Assembly: GCA_031254645.1 (NCBI GenBank)
Contig: JAIRUA010000006.1
Location: 1 to 64,000, forward strand
Length of the DNA stretch: 64,000 bases
Origin: Dysgonamonadaceae bacterium
Lineage (GTDB): Bacteria; Bacteroidota; Bacteroidia; Bacteroidales; Dysgonomonadaceae
Direction of reading: 5' to 3'
Below are positions 53,953 to 62,400 of this stretch, in pieces (the first letter of the stretch is position 1; every line of letters begins with the position of its first letter). Position numbers and translations under genes: made by a program. The notes below the pieces were generated by a model that made no database searches, was not told the origin of the DNA, and saw nothing but the letters and a program-made list of their open reading frames with translations.

Positions 53953-54507
53953 CTACCTTATTCTTATTTCATCAATAGTTGCAGTTATGTTATTCATATA
54001 AATAATGTCTGCCATACGCACAATGTCTATCACAAAAACGCTGACATCAGTAACAGCAGTACCCGGTGCAAACACAACCATATAAGTACCTTCGCCTGTT
54101 ACGGTTATACCTGGTCCGTTTCCGGAAACACTACCATCTGAATTGGCAAAGAAAATAGAGGCACTAAGGTGGCCAACCGGAAGTTCATCTAGAGGTACAG
54201 AGAAAGTAAAATCACTTAACGTAAATGTAACCGAAACCTCGTTGGCAAAAGCAAAGTTGGCAACATTTAAACCGGAATTTGATGCTGTTGGTCCATCGGC
54301 ATTGTAGATCTCCAAACGTAAGTTTCCGTTGCCTTCGATGTCACGGTAGATCAGTTTCGAATTATCAAACGGAACTACTGTATAGCCTGGCTCCGGTTCA
54401 TCTTTTTTTTCGCAAGATAAACTCACAGTTAAAAATAAAATAAATACTACTGCCTGTGTTACTGATCTTCGCACATTGGCAAAATTTTTGTTTAATTTTT
54501 TGTTCAT
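53953..54507 (-). CDS. Exported lipoprotein of unknown function
   Basis: 184 residues with a lipobox (FLTVSLSCEKKDEPEP, Cys near 32). The mature part is a beta-sandwich-like region with GNGNLRLEIYNADGP and EVSVTFTLSDFTFSVPLDELP, no named domain. It is first in a two-gene operon with the large exported protein. The promoter upstream has the palindrome TACTCATTTGAGTA, a TTG -33 and the -7 box TATTTTTG exactly as at the LuxI-like and ThiF-like genes, so it is a member of that regulon. Confidence 0.8.
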   Translation of the reverse strand: MNKKLNKNFANVRRSVTQAVVFILFLTVSLSCEKKDEPEPGYTVVPFDNSKLIYRDIEGNGNLRLEIYNADGPTASNSGLNVANFAFANEVSVTFTLSDFTFSVPLDELPVGHLSASIFFANSDGSVSGNGPGITVTGEGTYMVVFAPGTAVTDVSVFVIDIVRMADIIYMNNITATIDEIRIR

Positions 54508-54552
54508 CTAAAATTTGTTTTAGAAATTAGGAATCAATTGAACTTCTCGCTG

Positions 54553-54597
54553 CAAAAATATACTAAATTTTTTCCACTCACAATACTCAAATGAGTA
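54553..54597 (-). promoter_or_regulatory. Operator-promoter 1 (lipoprotein operon)
   Basis: On the minus strand: operator TACTCATTTGAGTA (54597-54584), TTG (54583-54581), exactly 20 bp, -7 box TATTTTTG (54560-54553). The start codon is 46 bp further on. It shares this geometry with 55368-55412 and 57147-57191. Confidence 0.8.
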
Positions 54598-54635
54598 GTT
54601 TTTTAGTTATATGATAAAAACTACTCATTTGAGTA
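54584..54635. repeat. Paired inverted operators with terminator-like hairpin
   Basis: The palindrome at 54584-54597 recurs inverted at 54622-54635; with flanks AATACTCAAATGAGTAG and CTACTCATTTGAGTATT the two form a stem of about 22 bp around an 11-base loop. The second copy contains the stop codon TGA of the LuxI-like gene (54627-54625). It may act as the 3' hairpin of that gene and as a second operator for the lipoprotein operon. Confidence 0.75.
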
Positions 54636-55332
54636 TTTCGTTATTACAAAAACTACTCCTCATTTCAGAAAAACACTTTTCGTGCGCATATTCACTAGAA
54701 TTCAAAGAACTTTCAACATCAAAAGCCAACGATTGATTGCGCAATACGAATTCAGTTAATCCACTTCGGGTCGTGTAAGTTGGAATTGTTAGTGAGCCAA
54801 GAATTTCAATTCCGTCGCTTAAGGCTATTGTCTCCATACCTAAATAACGCACTATCTTAAATAATTTACTATCACACTCTGCAAACATAATCCCCTTATC
54901 GTATTTACAGATTGGAGCTATCGCATAAAGCATAAGAACCCGAAATAAATTTAAGCCTTGTATCCCTAAATTTGAACTAACAGCAAAACGACCTACATGC
55001 CAAAAGTGTTCATTATCATCTGCATTTAAGATTTTATCCATAAAAATCTTTGAACTAAAAAACTCTTGTTCTTTGTTCCACTTCATAATACGTATAGAAC
55101 CTACTGTTTCATTTTGATCATTTCGTGCAACATATATCTTAGACTGCTCGAAACAGTTTAATTCCTCAGAATAGATCTGCAAAACCTCTTTGTTCATTTC
55201 CGTATTTTTAATAAACTCTTTTTGATGATGTTTATAGTTTTCAAAAACTACGAATTCAGCTAATCCTAATAGCCCATCTTTAGATAATTGCCAGATTGAA
55301 AGATTATTATACAGAGTAATAAATTTGTCCAT
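54625..55332 (-). CDS. LuxI/FeeM-like GNAT-fold acyltransferase, candidate signal synthase
   Basis: 235 residues from the ATG at 55332. A longer frame begins with TTG at 55398, but that TTG is the -33 element of its own promoter. The fold pattern is that of acyl-homoserine-lactone and N-acyl-amino-acid synthases: SKIYVARNDQNETVGSIRIMKW near 64-85 corresponds to the LuxI beta4-beta5 (YLVA...G..GC.RL), and HFWHVGRFAVSSN near 109-121 corresponds to the LuxI WExSRFAV motif, with R115-F-A-V kept and Glu and Ser replaced by His and Gly. LuxI's N-terminal Arg/Trp/Asp residues are not clearly seen. It is divergent from a LuxR-type regulator and controlled by the shared operator. Substrate and product unknown. 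Confidence 0.68.
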   Translation of the reverse strand: MDKFITLYNNLSIWQLSKDGLLGLAEFVVFENYKHHQKEFIKNTEMNKEVLQIYSEELNCFEQSKIYVARNDQNETVGSIRIMKWNKEQEFFSSKIFMDKILNADDNEHFWHVGRFAVSSNLGIQGLNLFRVLMLYAIAPICKYDKGIMFAECDSKLFKIVRYLGMETIALSDGIEILGSLTIPTYTTRSGLTEFVLRNQSLAFDVESSLNSSEYAHEKCFSEMRSSFCNNEILK

Positions 55333-55367
55333 ATTCTCGACGTGTGTAAGATAAAAATTTGAAAATA

Positions 55368-55412
55368 CAAAGTTATTATTTGATTTTTTAATGTGCAATA
55401 CTCAAATGAGTA
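55368..55412 (-). promoter_or_regulatory. Operator-promoter 2 (LuxI-like gene)
   Basis: On the minus strand: operator TACTCATTTGAGTA (55412-55399), TTG (55398-55396), 20 bp, -7 box TAACTTTG (55375-55368), then about 35 bp to the ATG at 55332. The match to the consensus -7 TAnnTTTG is perfect. Confidence 0.85.
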
Positions 55413-55495
55413 GTTTGTTGGAAACAAAGAGGGGTGAATAAATTCTTTTTCTTAAATAATAATGTATTATCAGTAGTAAGGTAAAAAAAAGCAGC

Positions 55496-55503
55496 TATCT
55501 TTG
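55496..55503 (+). promoter_or_regulatory. -7 box of the LuxR-type regulator
   Basis: TATCTTTG, 30 bp before the ATG at 55534. The operator at 55399-55412 lies 84 bp upstream, too far for the class II geometry seen at the other promoters, so the regulator is probably constitutive or weakly autoregulated. Confidence 0.65.
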
Positions 55504-55533
55504 TTTTCTGCTTTATAAAAACTGTACCCAAAT

Positions 55534-56295
55534 ATGACAAAAGAACAAGATTTTTTTATCGAAGAAAACAGAGTAAGTGGTATTAATTGTGACTCATACG
55601 AAAGCATTCATCACATTATCGAAGATTTAGAGGCATTCACTCGACTCACATATAAAAGTGTTTATGTTATTGACTATCATAAACAAAATTTTCTATTCGT
55701 TTCGAATAATCCTTTATTCCTATGTGGTTTTACAGCAGAGAAAGTAAAAGAGATGGGGTATAGTTTTTATATCAATCAAGTAGTACCCGAAGATTTATCA
55801 TTGTTATTGGAAATAAACAAGGCTGGCTTTAAGTTTCTTTCCGATATTCCGAGAGAAGAAAAACGAAATTATACTGTATCGTATGATTTTCGTATTATGA
55901 TAAAGGATTCGGCTATAACACGGCTCATCAATCATCAAATAACCCCGCTCCGATTGACAGAAAAAGGCGAGGTGTGGTTGGCGCTTTGTGTCGTATCGAT
56001 ATCTACTAAGCTGGTTTCCGGCAACATAACGATGTTTAAAAATGGTTCAGACGATCATTGGCTTTATAATAAAAATAATGGAAAATGGGAAAAAGCATTA
56101 CGACCGGAGTTAACCGAAAAAGAGAAAGAGGTATTAAAGTTTTCATCAATGGGTTATAATATGAAAGAGATTGCAGTTATGCTACATCGGTCATTTGACT
56201 CGGTCAGGTTGTATCGAAAAAATATTTTTCTAAAACTAAATGTTGATAGTATAGCTGCTGCTGTCAACTATGCAAAAAATCACCGACTAATATAA
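55534..56295 (+). CDS. PAS-sensor LuxR/GerE-type transcriptional regulator
   Basis: 253 residues. The N-terminal about 160 residues look like a PAS domain (YKSVYVIDYHKQNFLFVSNNPLFLCGFTAEKVKEMG near 40-75, then a long YDFRIMIKDSA strand). The C-terminal HTH is of the LuxR/GerE type: LTEKEKEVLKFSSMGYNMKEIAVMLHRSFDSVRLYRKNIFLKLNVDSIAAAVNYA near 193-247, with the T-x-x-E..VL and the recognition helix region. It lacks the LuxR autoinducer-binding domain, so any ligand is sensed by the PAS part. Divergent from the LuxI-like gene and convergent with the ThiF-like gene, it is the obvious candidate to bind the shared operator. Confidence 0.85.
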   Translation: MTKEQDFFIEENRVSGINCDSYESIHHIIEDLEAFTRLTYKSVYVIDYHKQNFLFVSNNPLFLCGFTAEKVKEMGYSFYINQVVPEDLSLLLEINKAGFKFLSDIPREEKRNYTVSYDFRIMIKDSAITRLINHQITPLRLTEKGEVWLALCVVSISTKLVSGNITMFKNGSDDHWLYNKNNGKWEKALRPELTEKEKEVLKFSSMGYNMKEIAVMLHRSFDSVRLYRKNIFLKLNVDSIAAAVNYAKNHRLI

Positions 56296-56362
56296 AAAGA
56301 AGCCGAATGACTCTAAATGAACATTCGACTTCAACGTAATAGTATTAGAATAATACGGTTTC

Positions 56363-57115
56363 TCAACTATCAATAATGGAAGAAAGATGAAATTTTGGAT
56401 AATACTTCACTTTTTGCCCTGTAGCAATATTAAAAATGATATTAGTACACAATCCGGCAACAATCCACGATGCAATGGAGAGTTGAGGTGCCGGCAGTAT
56501 ACTTTTTTCATTCTCATACTGTATAATAATATTCTCTATCCATGGCTTGGGTTGTTCCCAAAACTTGCAATAGTTTACGATGTGTTCAACGAGTTTTAAC
56601 TCGAAGTTTTCCCAACCATCAATAAAATCTTTCAGTTGCATTCCCGTAGGTTTAACAACTATCACTAATCCTCCCCAACCAATATTGTATGGATGAATGA
56701 CAGGAATATTGTATTTTTGACACCACTCATCGAAAACCAATGGAATATCTGATTTGAAATCCAATGCATTAATGGCAATATCGTGTCCATTAATCAACTC
56801 TTCCATATTATCAGTATCAATAAATGTATTTATTGATGTGATGTTTGCAGTAGGATTAATACTCAACAGGTGTTTTTTCAACGCTTCTGCTTTTGATTTT
56901 CCGATATCTTCCATTCGATAATTTTGGCGATTTAGATTTGATTCTTCCACTATATCGCCGTCTACAATAGTAATGGATTCGAATCCGAATCGTAACGCAC
57001 ATTCGGCTATAATGCTGCCAATACCTGCGCCGGCTAACAAAATACGAAAATGCTTAATAAGTTTTTGCTCTTTAGGATGTACATAAATCCGATTTCTGCT
57101 ATACCTTTCTTCCAT
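56363..57115 (-). CDS. ThiF/E1-like adenylating enzyme (HesA/MoeB/ThiF family)
   Basis: 250 residues, a single Rossmann-type ThiF domain. ILLAGAGIGSIIAECALRFG near 25-44 is the GxGxxG nucleotide loop; VDGDIVEESNLNRQ near 51-64 is the family's D.D.Ve.SNLnRQ motif; NALDFKSD near 116 has the metal-binding Asp. Zinc CxxC pairs are absent, as in peptide-modifying members such as MccB. Cys132 and Cys183 are candidate thioester residues. These enzymes adenylate a carboxylate (protein or small-molecule tail). The promoter carries the shared operator. No ubiquitin-like or ThiS/MoaD partner is encoded in the window. Confidence 0.85.
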   Translation of the reverse strand: MEERYSRNRIYVHPKEQKLIKHFRILLAGAGIGSIIAECALRFGFESITIVDGDIVEESNLNRQNYRMEDIGKSKAEALKKHLLSINPTANITSINTFIDTDNMEELINGHDIAINALDFKSDIPLVFDEWCQKYNIPVIHPYNIGWGGLVIVVKPTGMQLKDFIDGWENFELKLVEHIVNYCKFWEQPKPWIENIIIQYENEKSILPAPQLSIASWIVAGLCTNIIFNIATGQKVKYYPKFHLSSIIDS

Positions 57116-57146
57116 TTTTTTGTTGCTCTATGATTGAATTATTGTG

Positions 57147-57191
57147 CAAATTTCGGAATGTTTCTTTAGATGTGCAATACTCAAATGAGTA
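57147..57191 (-). promoter_or_regulatory. Operator-promoter 3 (ThiF-like gene)
   Basis: On the minus strand: operator TACTCATTTGAGTA (57191-57178), TTG (57177-57175), 20 bp, -7 box GAAATTTG (57154-57147, one mismatch from TAnnTTTG). The start codon follows after 31 bp. The TTGCACAT downstream of the operator is also identical to that at operator-promoter 2. Confidence 0.8.
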
Positions 57192-57263
57192 GTTTTTCGA
57201 TTCACGAATTAAAATCCGCGAAAAATTCACACTCTTTAATTATTAATTATTCATTAAAATCAC

Positions 57264-57271
57264 TATCTTTG
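57264..57271 (+). promoter_or_regulatory. -7 box of the DUF6377-type regulator gene
   Basis: TATCTTTG, 28 bp before the ATG at 57299. A frame beginning at 57170 would start upstream of this box and even upstream of the operator at 57178-57191. Confidence 0.7.
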
Positions 57272-57298
57272 CACTATACACAGCCGAAAACATATACA

Positions 57299-58930
57299 AT
57301 GCACAGATATATTTTTCTGTTTCTACTCTTTTTTCAATGCCTTGTCGTTTACTCACTGAATAAACGGACTGATTCCTTGTTGCTTGTACTAGATAAAACA
57401 ATACAAAGAAAAACATTGTATGCCGAAAAAAGAGAACAGCAAACAGACAGTCTGAAAAATCTGTTATCACAAACAATTGATGCTTCTCAACGCTTTCAAC
57501 TCAAAGATGAAATTTTCCATCAATATCGTTATTACAACTTGAATTTGGCTTTGGAATATGTCAAAAAACAAGCGATAATTGCTGCAGAAGCACAAAATAA
57601 ACCGTTTGAACACAGGGCAACAATGAACAAATCCGAGATTTTTGGAATGATGGGAATGTATATGGAAGCGTTCGACTTGTTGAGCGGAATAGAGCGAATG
57701 GAAATGAATGATGAAATGCTGTTGCACTTTTACAATCGTCATCTGTCTTTATATCAGCTAATAGCGCAAAATACATTGGCGCCGGAAAAACAAGGCAAAT
57801 ACCGACAGAATATCATACATTACAGAGATTCTGTTTTGATAATTGCAGCAGAAAGTTCGCCAAGTTATAAGTTTGCGAAGACCGAAATGCTAATAGAAAG
57901 CGGACAATACGATGATGCATTGAAGCTACTCAACCAATTTTACGCAGAATATGGGAGCGATGGTGCATCTTTCGGCGCTATGGCACATATTTTTTCCAAA
58001 ATTTACGCACGAAAAGAAAGTGTGGAAGAACAAAAACGATATTTAGCCATTTCTGCCATTGCCGACCTTCGAAAAGGTGTAAAAGAGCATATCGCTTTAC
58101 GAGAATTAGCTGTTTTATTGTACCACGAGGGCGATATACGCAGAGCATACAAATACGCCAAATCTGCCATCGAAGATGCCACATTTAGCGGTGCACAGTT
58201 TCGGATTCTTGAAATGTCGGAAACACTGCCGATTATTATTGATGCTTATGAGCAAAAAATAAGACAAGAAAAGAGAAACTTAGCCTTATTTTTGATACTG
58301 ATATCCATCCTTTTGTGCCTTTTGTCGATAAGCACATTGATTACTTGGCGACAAAAGAAAAAACTTGCTACCGCAAAAATGACTTTGAAACTAACGAATG
58401 ACGACTTGTTGTTGACAAACAAGAATTTGGATAAACTAAATAAAAAACTTTTAGAATCTAACCGCATCAAAGAAGCATATATCGGGCATTTTCTTGACCT
58501 GTGTTCTGATTATATCCGCAAACTGGAACAATTTAAAAGCACTTTGAACAAAAAAGCAATGGCAAAGAATTGGGACGAACTGCAAAAAGCGCTGAAATCG
58601 AATGAGATGATAAACAGTGAACGAGAAGTTTTATTTGAGAATTTCGACCGGATTTTTTTACACCTTTATCCTAATTTTATAAACGATTTCAATGCTCTAG
58701 TTTTTGAGGAAGAACGTTATACACCAAAACGTAACGAGTTATTGAATACTGAACTGCGCATTTTTGCACTTATTCGCCTCGGCATTACCGATAGCTCTAA
58801 AATTGCTCAATTTCTTGATTACTCCCCAACCACTATTTACAATTACCGAACGAGGGCGAAAAACAAATCCATCATTCCGCGCGAAGATTTTGAAACAACC
58901 GTGATGAAAATTGGATCTATTTCAAAATAG
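57299..58930 (+). CDS. Membrane-bound TPR regulator with C-terminal HTH (DUF6377-type), probable SusCD regulator
   Basis: 543 residues from the ATG at 57299 (signal/anchor RYIFLFLLFFQCLVVYSL). Residues 20-320 are helical repeats of TPR type (LLNQFYAEYGSDGASFGAMAHIFSKIYA, VLYHEGDIRRAYKYAKSAIED). A transmembrane segment follows near 327-349 (LALFLILISILLCLLSISTLITW), then a coiled coil and a C-terminal HTH (LGITDSSKIAQFLDYSPTTIYNYRTR). This is the layout of Bacteroidota regulators found beside susC/susD pairs, as here. It senses the periplasmic side and binds DNA through its cytoplasmic end; the ligand is unknown. Confidence 0.87.
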   Translation: MHRYIFLFLLFFQCLVVYSLNKRTDSLLLVLDKTIQRKTLYAEKREQQTDSLKNLLSQTIDASQRFQLKDEIFHQYRYYNLNLALEYVKKQAIIAAEAQNKPFEHRATMNKSEIFGMMGMYMEAFDLLSGIERMEMNDEMLLHFYNRHLSLYQLIAQNTLAPEKQGKYRQNIIHYRDSVLIIAAESSPSYKFAKTEMLIESGQYDDALKLLNQFYAEYGSDGASFGAMAHIFSKIYARKESVEEQKRYLAISAIADLRKGVKEHIALRELAVLLYHEGDIRRAYKYAKSAIEDATFSGAQFRILEMSETLPIIIDAYEQKIRQEKRNLALFLILISILLCLLSISTLITWRQKKKLATAKMTLKLTNDDLLLTNKNLDKLNKKLLESNRIKEAYIGHFLDLCSDYIRKLEQFKSTLNKKAMAKNWDELQKALKSNEMINSEREVLFENFDRIFLHLYPNFINDFNALVFEEERYTPKRNELLNTELRIFALIRLGITDSSKIAQFLDYSPTTIYNYRTRAKNKSIIPREDFETTVMKIGSISK

Positions 58931-59055
58931 AACCTTATATTGCGTCTACTTTTTTACTTAATATGTAAACGTGTAATGTTTTGTAAATAAATCGAATATC
59001 GATTTTAATTTTCTATATTTTTACTTCACATCGTTTTTTGTTTTCCGAAACATCG

Positions 59056-59063
59056 TACCTTTG
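59056..59063 (+). promoter_or_regulatory. -7 box of the second susC transcript
   Basis: TACCTTTG, a perfect TAnnTTTG match. A TTTG lies 15 bp upstream, shorter than the usual 19-21 bp, which suggests an activator is needed. Confidence 0.55.
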
Positions 59064-59345
59064 TATTATGGGTATCAATATGATTGCAGAAAATAAACAA
59101 TCTATTTTTGCCATATTGAATATTAGGTATTTATTTCGAATAGTTGTTAATTGCTTGCAACTCTTGAACTTTATGCATTTCGAAATTGTTCAATTATTGA
59201 ATAATAATGAAAATAATCCACATTGCAAAATTGATTTTTGCATACTTCAAACGAATAAAATGACAAATACATCACTGCGATATTACAAATTGGGGGGGGC
59301 GTTTTGCAAACTGTCTCTAAATAGCTTCATTTTGATATGTTTTTC

Positions 59346-59385
59346 ACCTGTCTTTGCTGCCGTTAGGTGTAAGACAGGTTTTTTT
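59346..59385 (+). terminator. Intrinsic-terminator-like hairpin inside the susC leader
   Basis: ACCTGTCTT (59346-59354) pairs perfectly with AAGACAGGT (59371-59379) and runs into seven T (59379-59385). The left arm can instead pair as CACCT (59345-59349) with AGGTG (59365-59369), so two exclusive structures exist. It lies about 70 bp before susC, so it could be an attenuator or the end of a separate small RNA. Confidence 0.6.
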
Positions 59386-59452
59386 GTGCCCAAAACAAAC
59401 AAAATAGAAAAATAAATTTTATAAACCAACTTATTTTATGACATTTACAATT

Positions 59453-62400
59453 ATGCATTTGAAATTAAAGAGAAACATCAAAGTGTTCCCAATCATTCTG
59501 TTGGGACTGCTAATGATGGTATCGGCAATGGCTCAAAGCGGTTCGCCGATAACTGTACGTGGTACGGTTGTAGATACAAGTGGGGAAACCGTTATCGGTG
59601 CCAACATCTTGCTGCAAGGCACTACCACGGGAACAATTACCGACATCGACGGTAATTTTACCATTCAAGCACCGGCAAACGGCACATTGGTGGTCAGTTT
59701 TATCGGCTACCACAGCCAAATTATTCCTATTAACAATCAGAATCAATTCAACATCACGCTGGTAGAAGATACCGAAATGCTTGACGAGTTGATTGTGATT
59801 GGATACGGAACGGTGAGACGAAGTGATGCCACAGGCGCTATTACCACCATTCGTCCCGACGAAATCAATCGCGGTGTCATCACCAATCCGCAAGATATGA
59901 TTACGGGCAGGGTAGCCGGAGTAAACATCATTTCCGATGGAATGCCCGGTGCGGGCGCTACGATTCGTATTCGTGGCGGCTCTTCGCTTTCGGCAAGTAA
60001 TGACCCGCTTATCGTTATCGACGGTCTGCCGATGGATAACGAAGGTATCAAAGGTATGGCAAACGCTTTGAGTTTGTTGAATCCGAATGATATCGAAACT
60101 TTTACGGTATTAAAAGATGCTTCGGCAACAGCCATTTACGGTTCACGTGCATCAAACGGTGTTATCATCATTACCACTAGGCGCGGAACTGCCGGCAGCA
60201 GACCTAGAGTACAATATGACGGCAATATGTCGCTGGGAATGAGAAGAAATTCGGTTGATGTAATGACGGGTGACCAATTCCGTGATTATGCTACACGATT
60301 ATACACAGGAGTGAGCGAAGATGCACTAAGAGCTTTAGGTACAGCAAATACCAATTGGCAGCGTGAGATTTTCCGTGTAGCAGCCGGCACCGACCACAAT
60401 ATCAGCGTGATGGGCGGATTGAAAAATATGCCGTATCGTGCTTCGGTGGGATATACAAGTCAGCAGGGTATTTTGAGAACGTCAAAATTTGAGCGTATTA
60501 CCGCATCGGCAACAGTTAATCCGTCGTTGTTTGATGACCATCTTCGTATCAATTTGAATGCCAGAGGAATGGTTTCGAACAATCGTTTTGCGGAAACCGG
60601 AGCCATTGGTGCCGCCATTGCGATGGATCCTACGCAGTCTGTAATGTCGAATGCACCTATTCACAGAGACAATTTCGGTGGATTTTTCCAATGGGCAAAT
60701 CTTGCACCTGACGGCTCGGCTGCTTTCAACAGATTAGCATCGCAAAACCCGGTGGCGCAACTTAAATTGAGAGACGAAAGAGCAACGGCGCACAATTTTT
60801 TGGGAAATGCCGAGTTTGATTACCGTTTTCACTTTTTGCCCGAACTTCGTACACGTTTAGGATTGGGTATTGACGTGTCTGATGGTATTCAGTATTTGAA
60901 TGTTGATACAAGAAACCCTCAAGAGAACCCATACGGACGAATTGGCGAAGACCATATTTACAAAACAAACCAATCGCTCAACTGGACATTGCAATATGCT
61001 AATGTGTTTGCCAACCGTCATTCGCTTGATGTAATGGCAGGATATGAGTGGCAACATTTTTATCGTGAAGGCAGTGAATGGCAGAGAGGAATTGTTCCAT
61101 TAGCGAACGGCAATCCGCACAACCCTACATCAAGTGCATTTAAAACCGAAAGTTATTTAGTATCGTTCTTTGGGCGTATCAACTATGTGTACGACAATCG
61201 CTACTTGTTTACCGCTACGTTGAGAAACGATGGAACATCTCGTTTTTCGCCCGAAAATCGTTGGGGACTTTTCCCATCGTTTGCCGCTGCGTGGCGAATT
61301 TCGGAAGAGGCATTTATGTTTAAGCAAGGACTTTTCTCTGACCTGAGACTTCGTTTGGGATACGGTATTACCGGACAGCAAAACATTGGAATGGGCGACT
61401 ATCCGTGGATTCCTGTTTACAGTGAAAACAGAGACGGCGCTTACTACATTTTTGGAGATGAGTGGCAAACCACTTTCCGCCCCGATGCTTTTAATCCCGG
61501 TTTAAAATGGGAAGAAACCACGACCTACAACGCCGGTTTGGATTTTGGATTTGCCAATCAACGTTTCACAGGCTCGGCAGATGTTTACCACCGGGTAACC
61601 AATGATTTGATTAATGTGATAGACATTCCCGTAGGAACAAATTTCCGCAACCGTGTGGTGAGTAACATCGGGTCGATGACCAACACCGGATTGGAGTTTT
61701 CTTTGAACGGTGATGTTGTTCGCACCGGCAACTGGAACTGGAACGTAGGTTATAACGTTACGTTTAATCGCAACGAAATTACCCAACTCACAGCAAACGA
61801 CCGCGAAAACTTTGTAGTAGAAACAGGCGGTGTTTCTGCCTCAACGGATACCCACATTCAGGCACACGCCGTAGGTTTCCCAATGCGTTCGTTCTTTGTA
61901 TTTCAACAAGTATATGACAGCAACGGACGACCCATCGAAAACCTTTTTGTAGATAGAAACGGCGATGGTATTATCAATGAAGACGACCGCTATTTTTTCA
62001 AAAGTCCGGTAGCCGATGTATTAATGGGATTTGCCTCTACACTTAGCTACAAGAATTTTGATTTGGGTTTCACATTACGTGCCAGTATAGGTAATTATGT
62101 GTATAACGATGTGGCAGCACGAAACGCCGACGTGGGAATTGCCGGAATTTGGGCACCTTCCGGATTTTTCAGCAACAGACCGATGTCGGCATTCAAAACC
62201 AATTTTCAAGGAATAGGCAACTTTGCGAGATCTGATTATTTTATACAAAATGCTTCGTTCTTGCGTATGGACAACATCACGCTTGGGTGGAACTTTACAC
62301 ATCTTGCAGCCGAAAGATTGTCAAATGCTCGCCTATTTTTGTCGGTACAAAATCCATTTGTATGGACGAAATATACAGGATTAGATCCTGAAGTAAGAGA

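Larger units (their letters stand above)
58931..59452. other. Long leader region upstream of the second susC
   Basis: 522 bp between the regulator and susC. A -7 box TACCTTTG lies at 59056-59063, so susC mRNA would have a leader of about 380 bases. The leader contains a run of eight G (59292-59299) and a terminator-like hairpin (59346-59385). A reading frame 59038-59415 (125 codons) overlaps the promoter and the hairpin and looks spurious. Confidence 0.6.

Noticed and set aside
59038..59415. 125-codon frame in the susC leader
   Set aside because: It overlaps a -7 box and a terminator-like hairpin, has no domain and no signal of conservation; it is more likely leader RNA.
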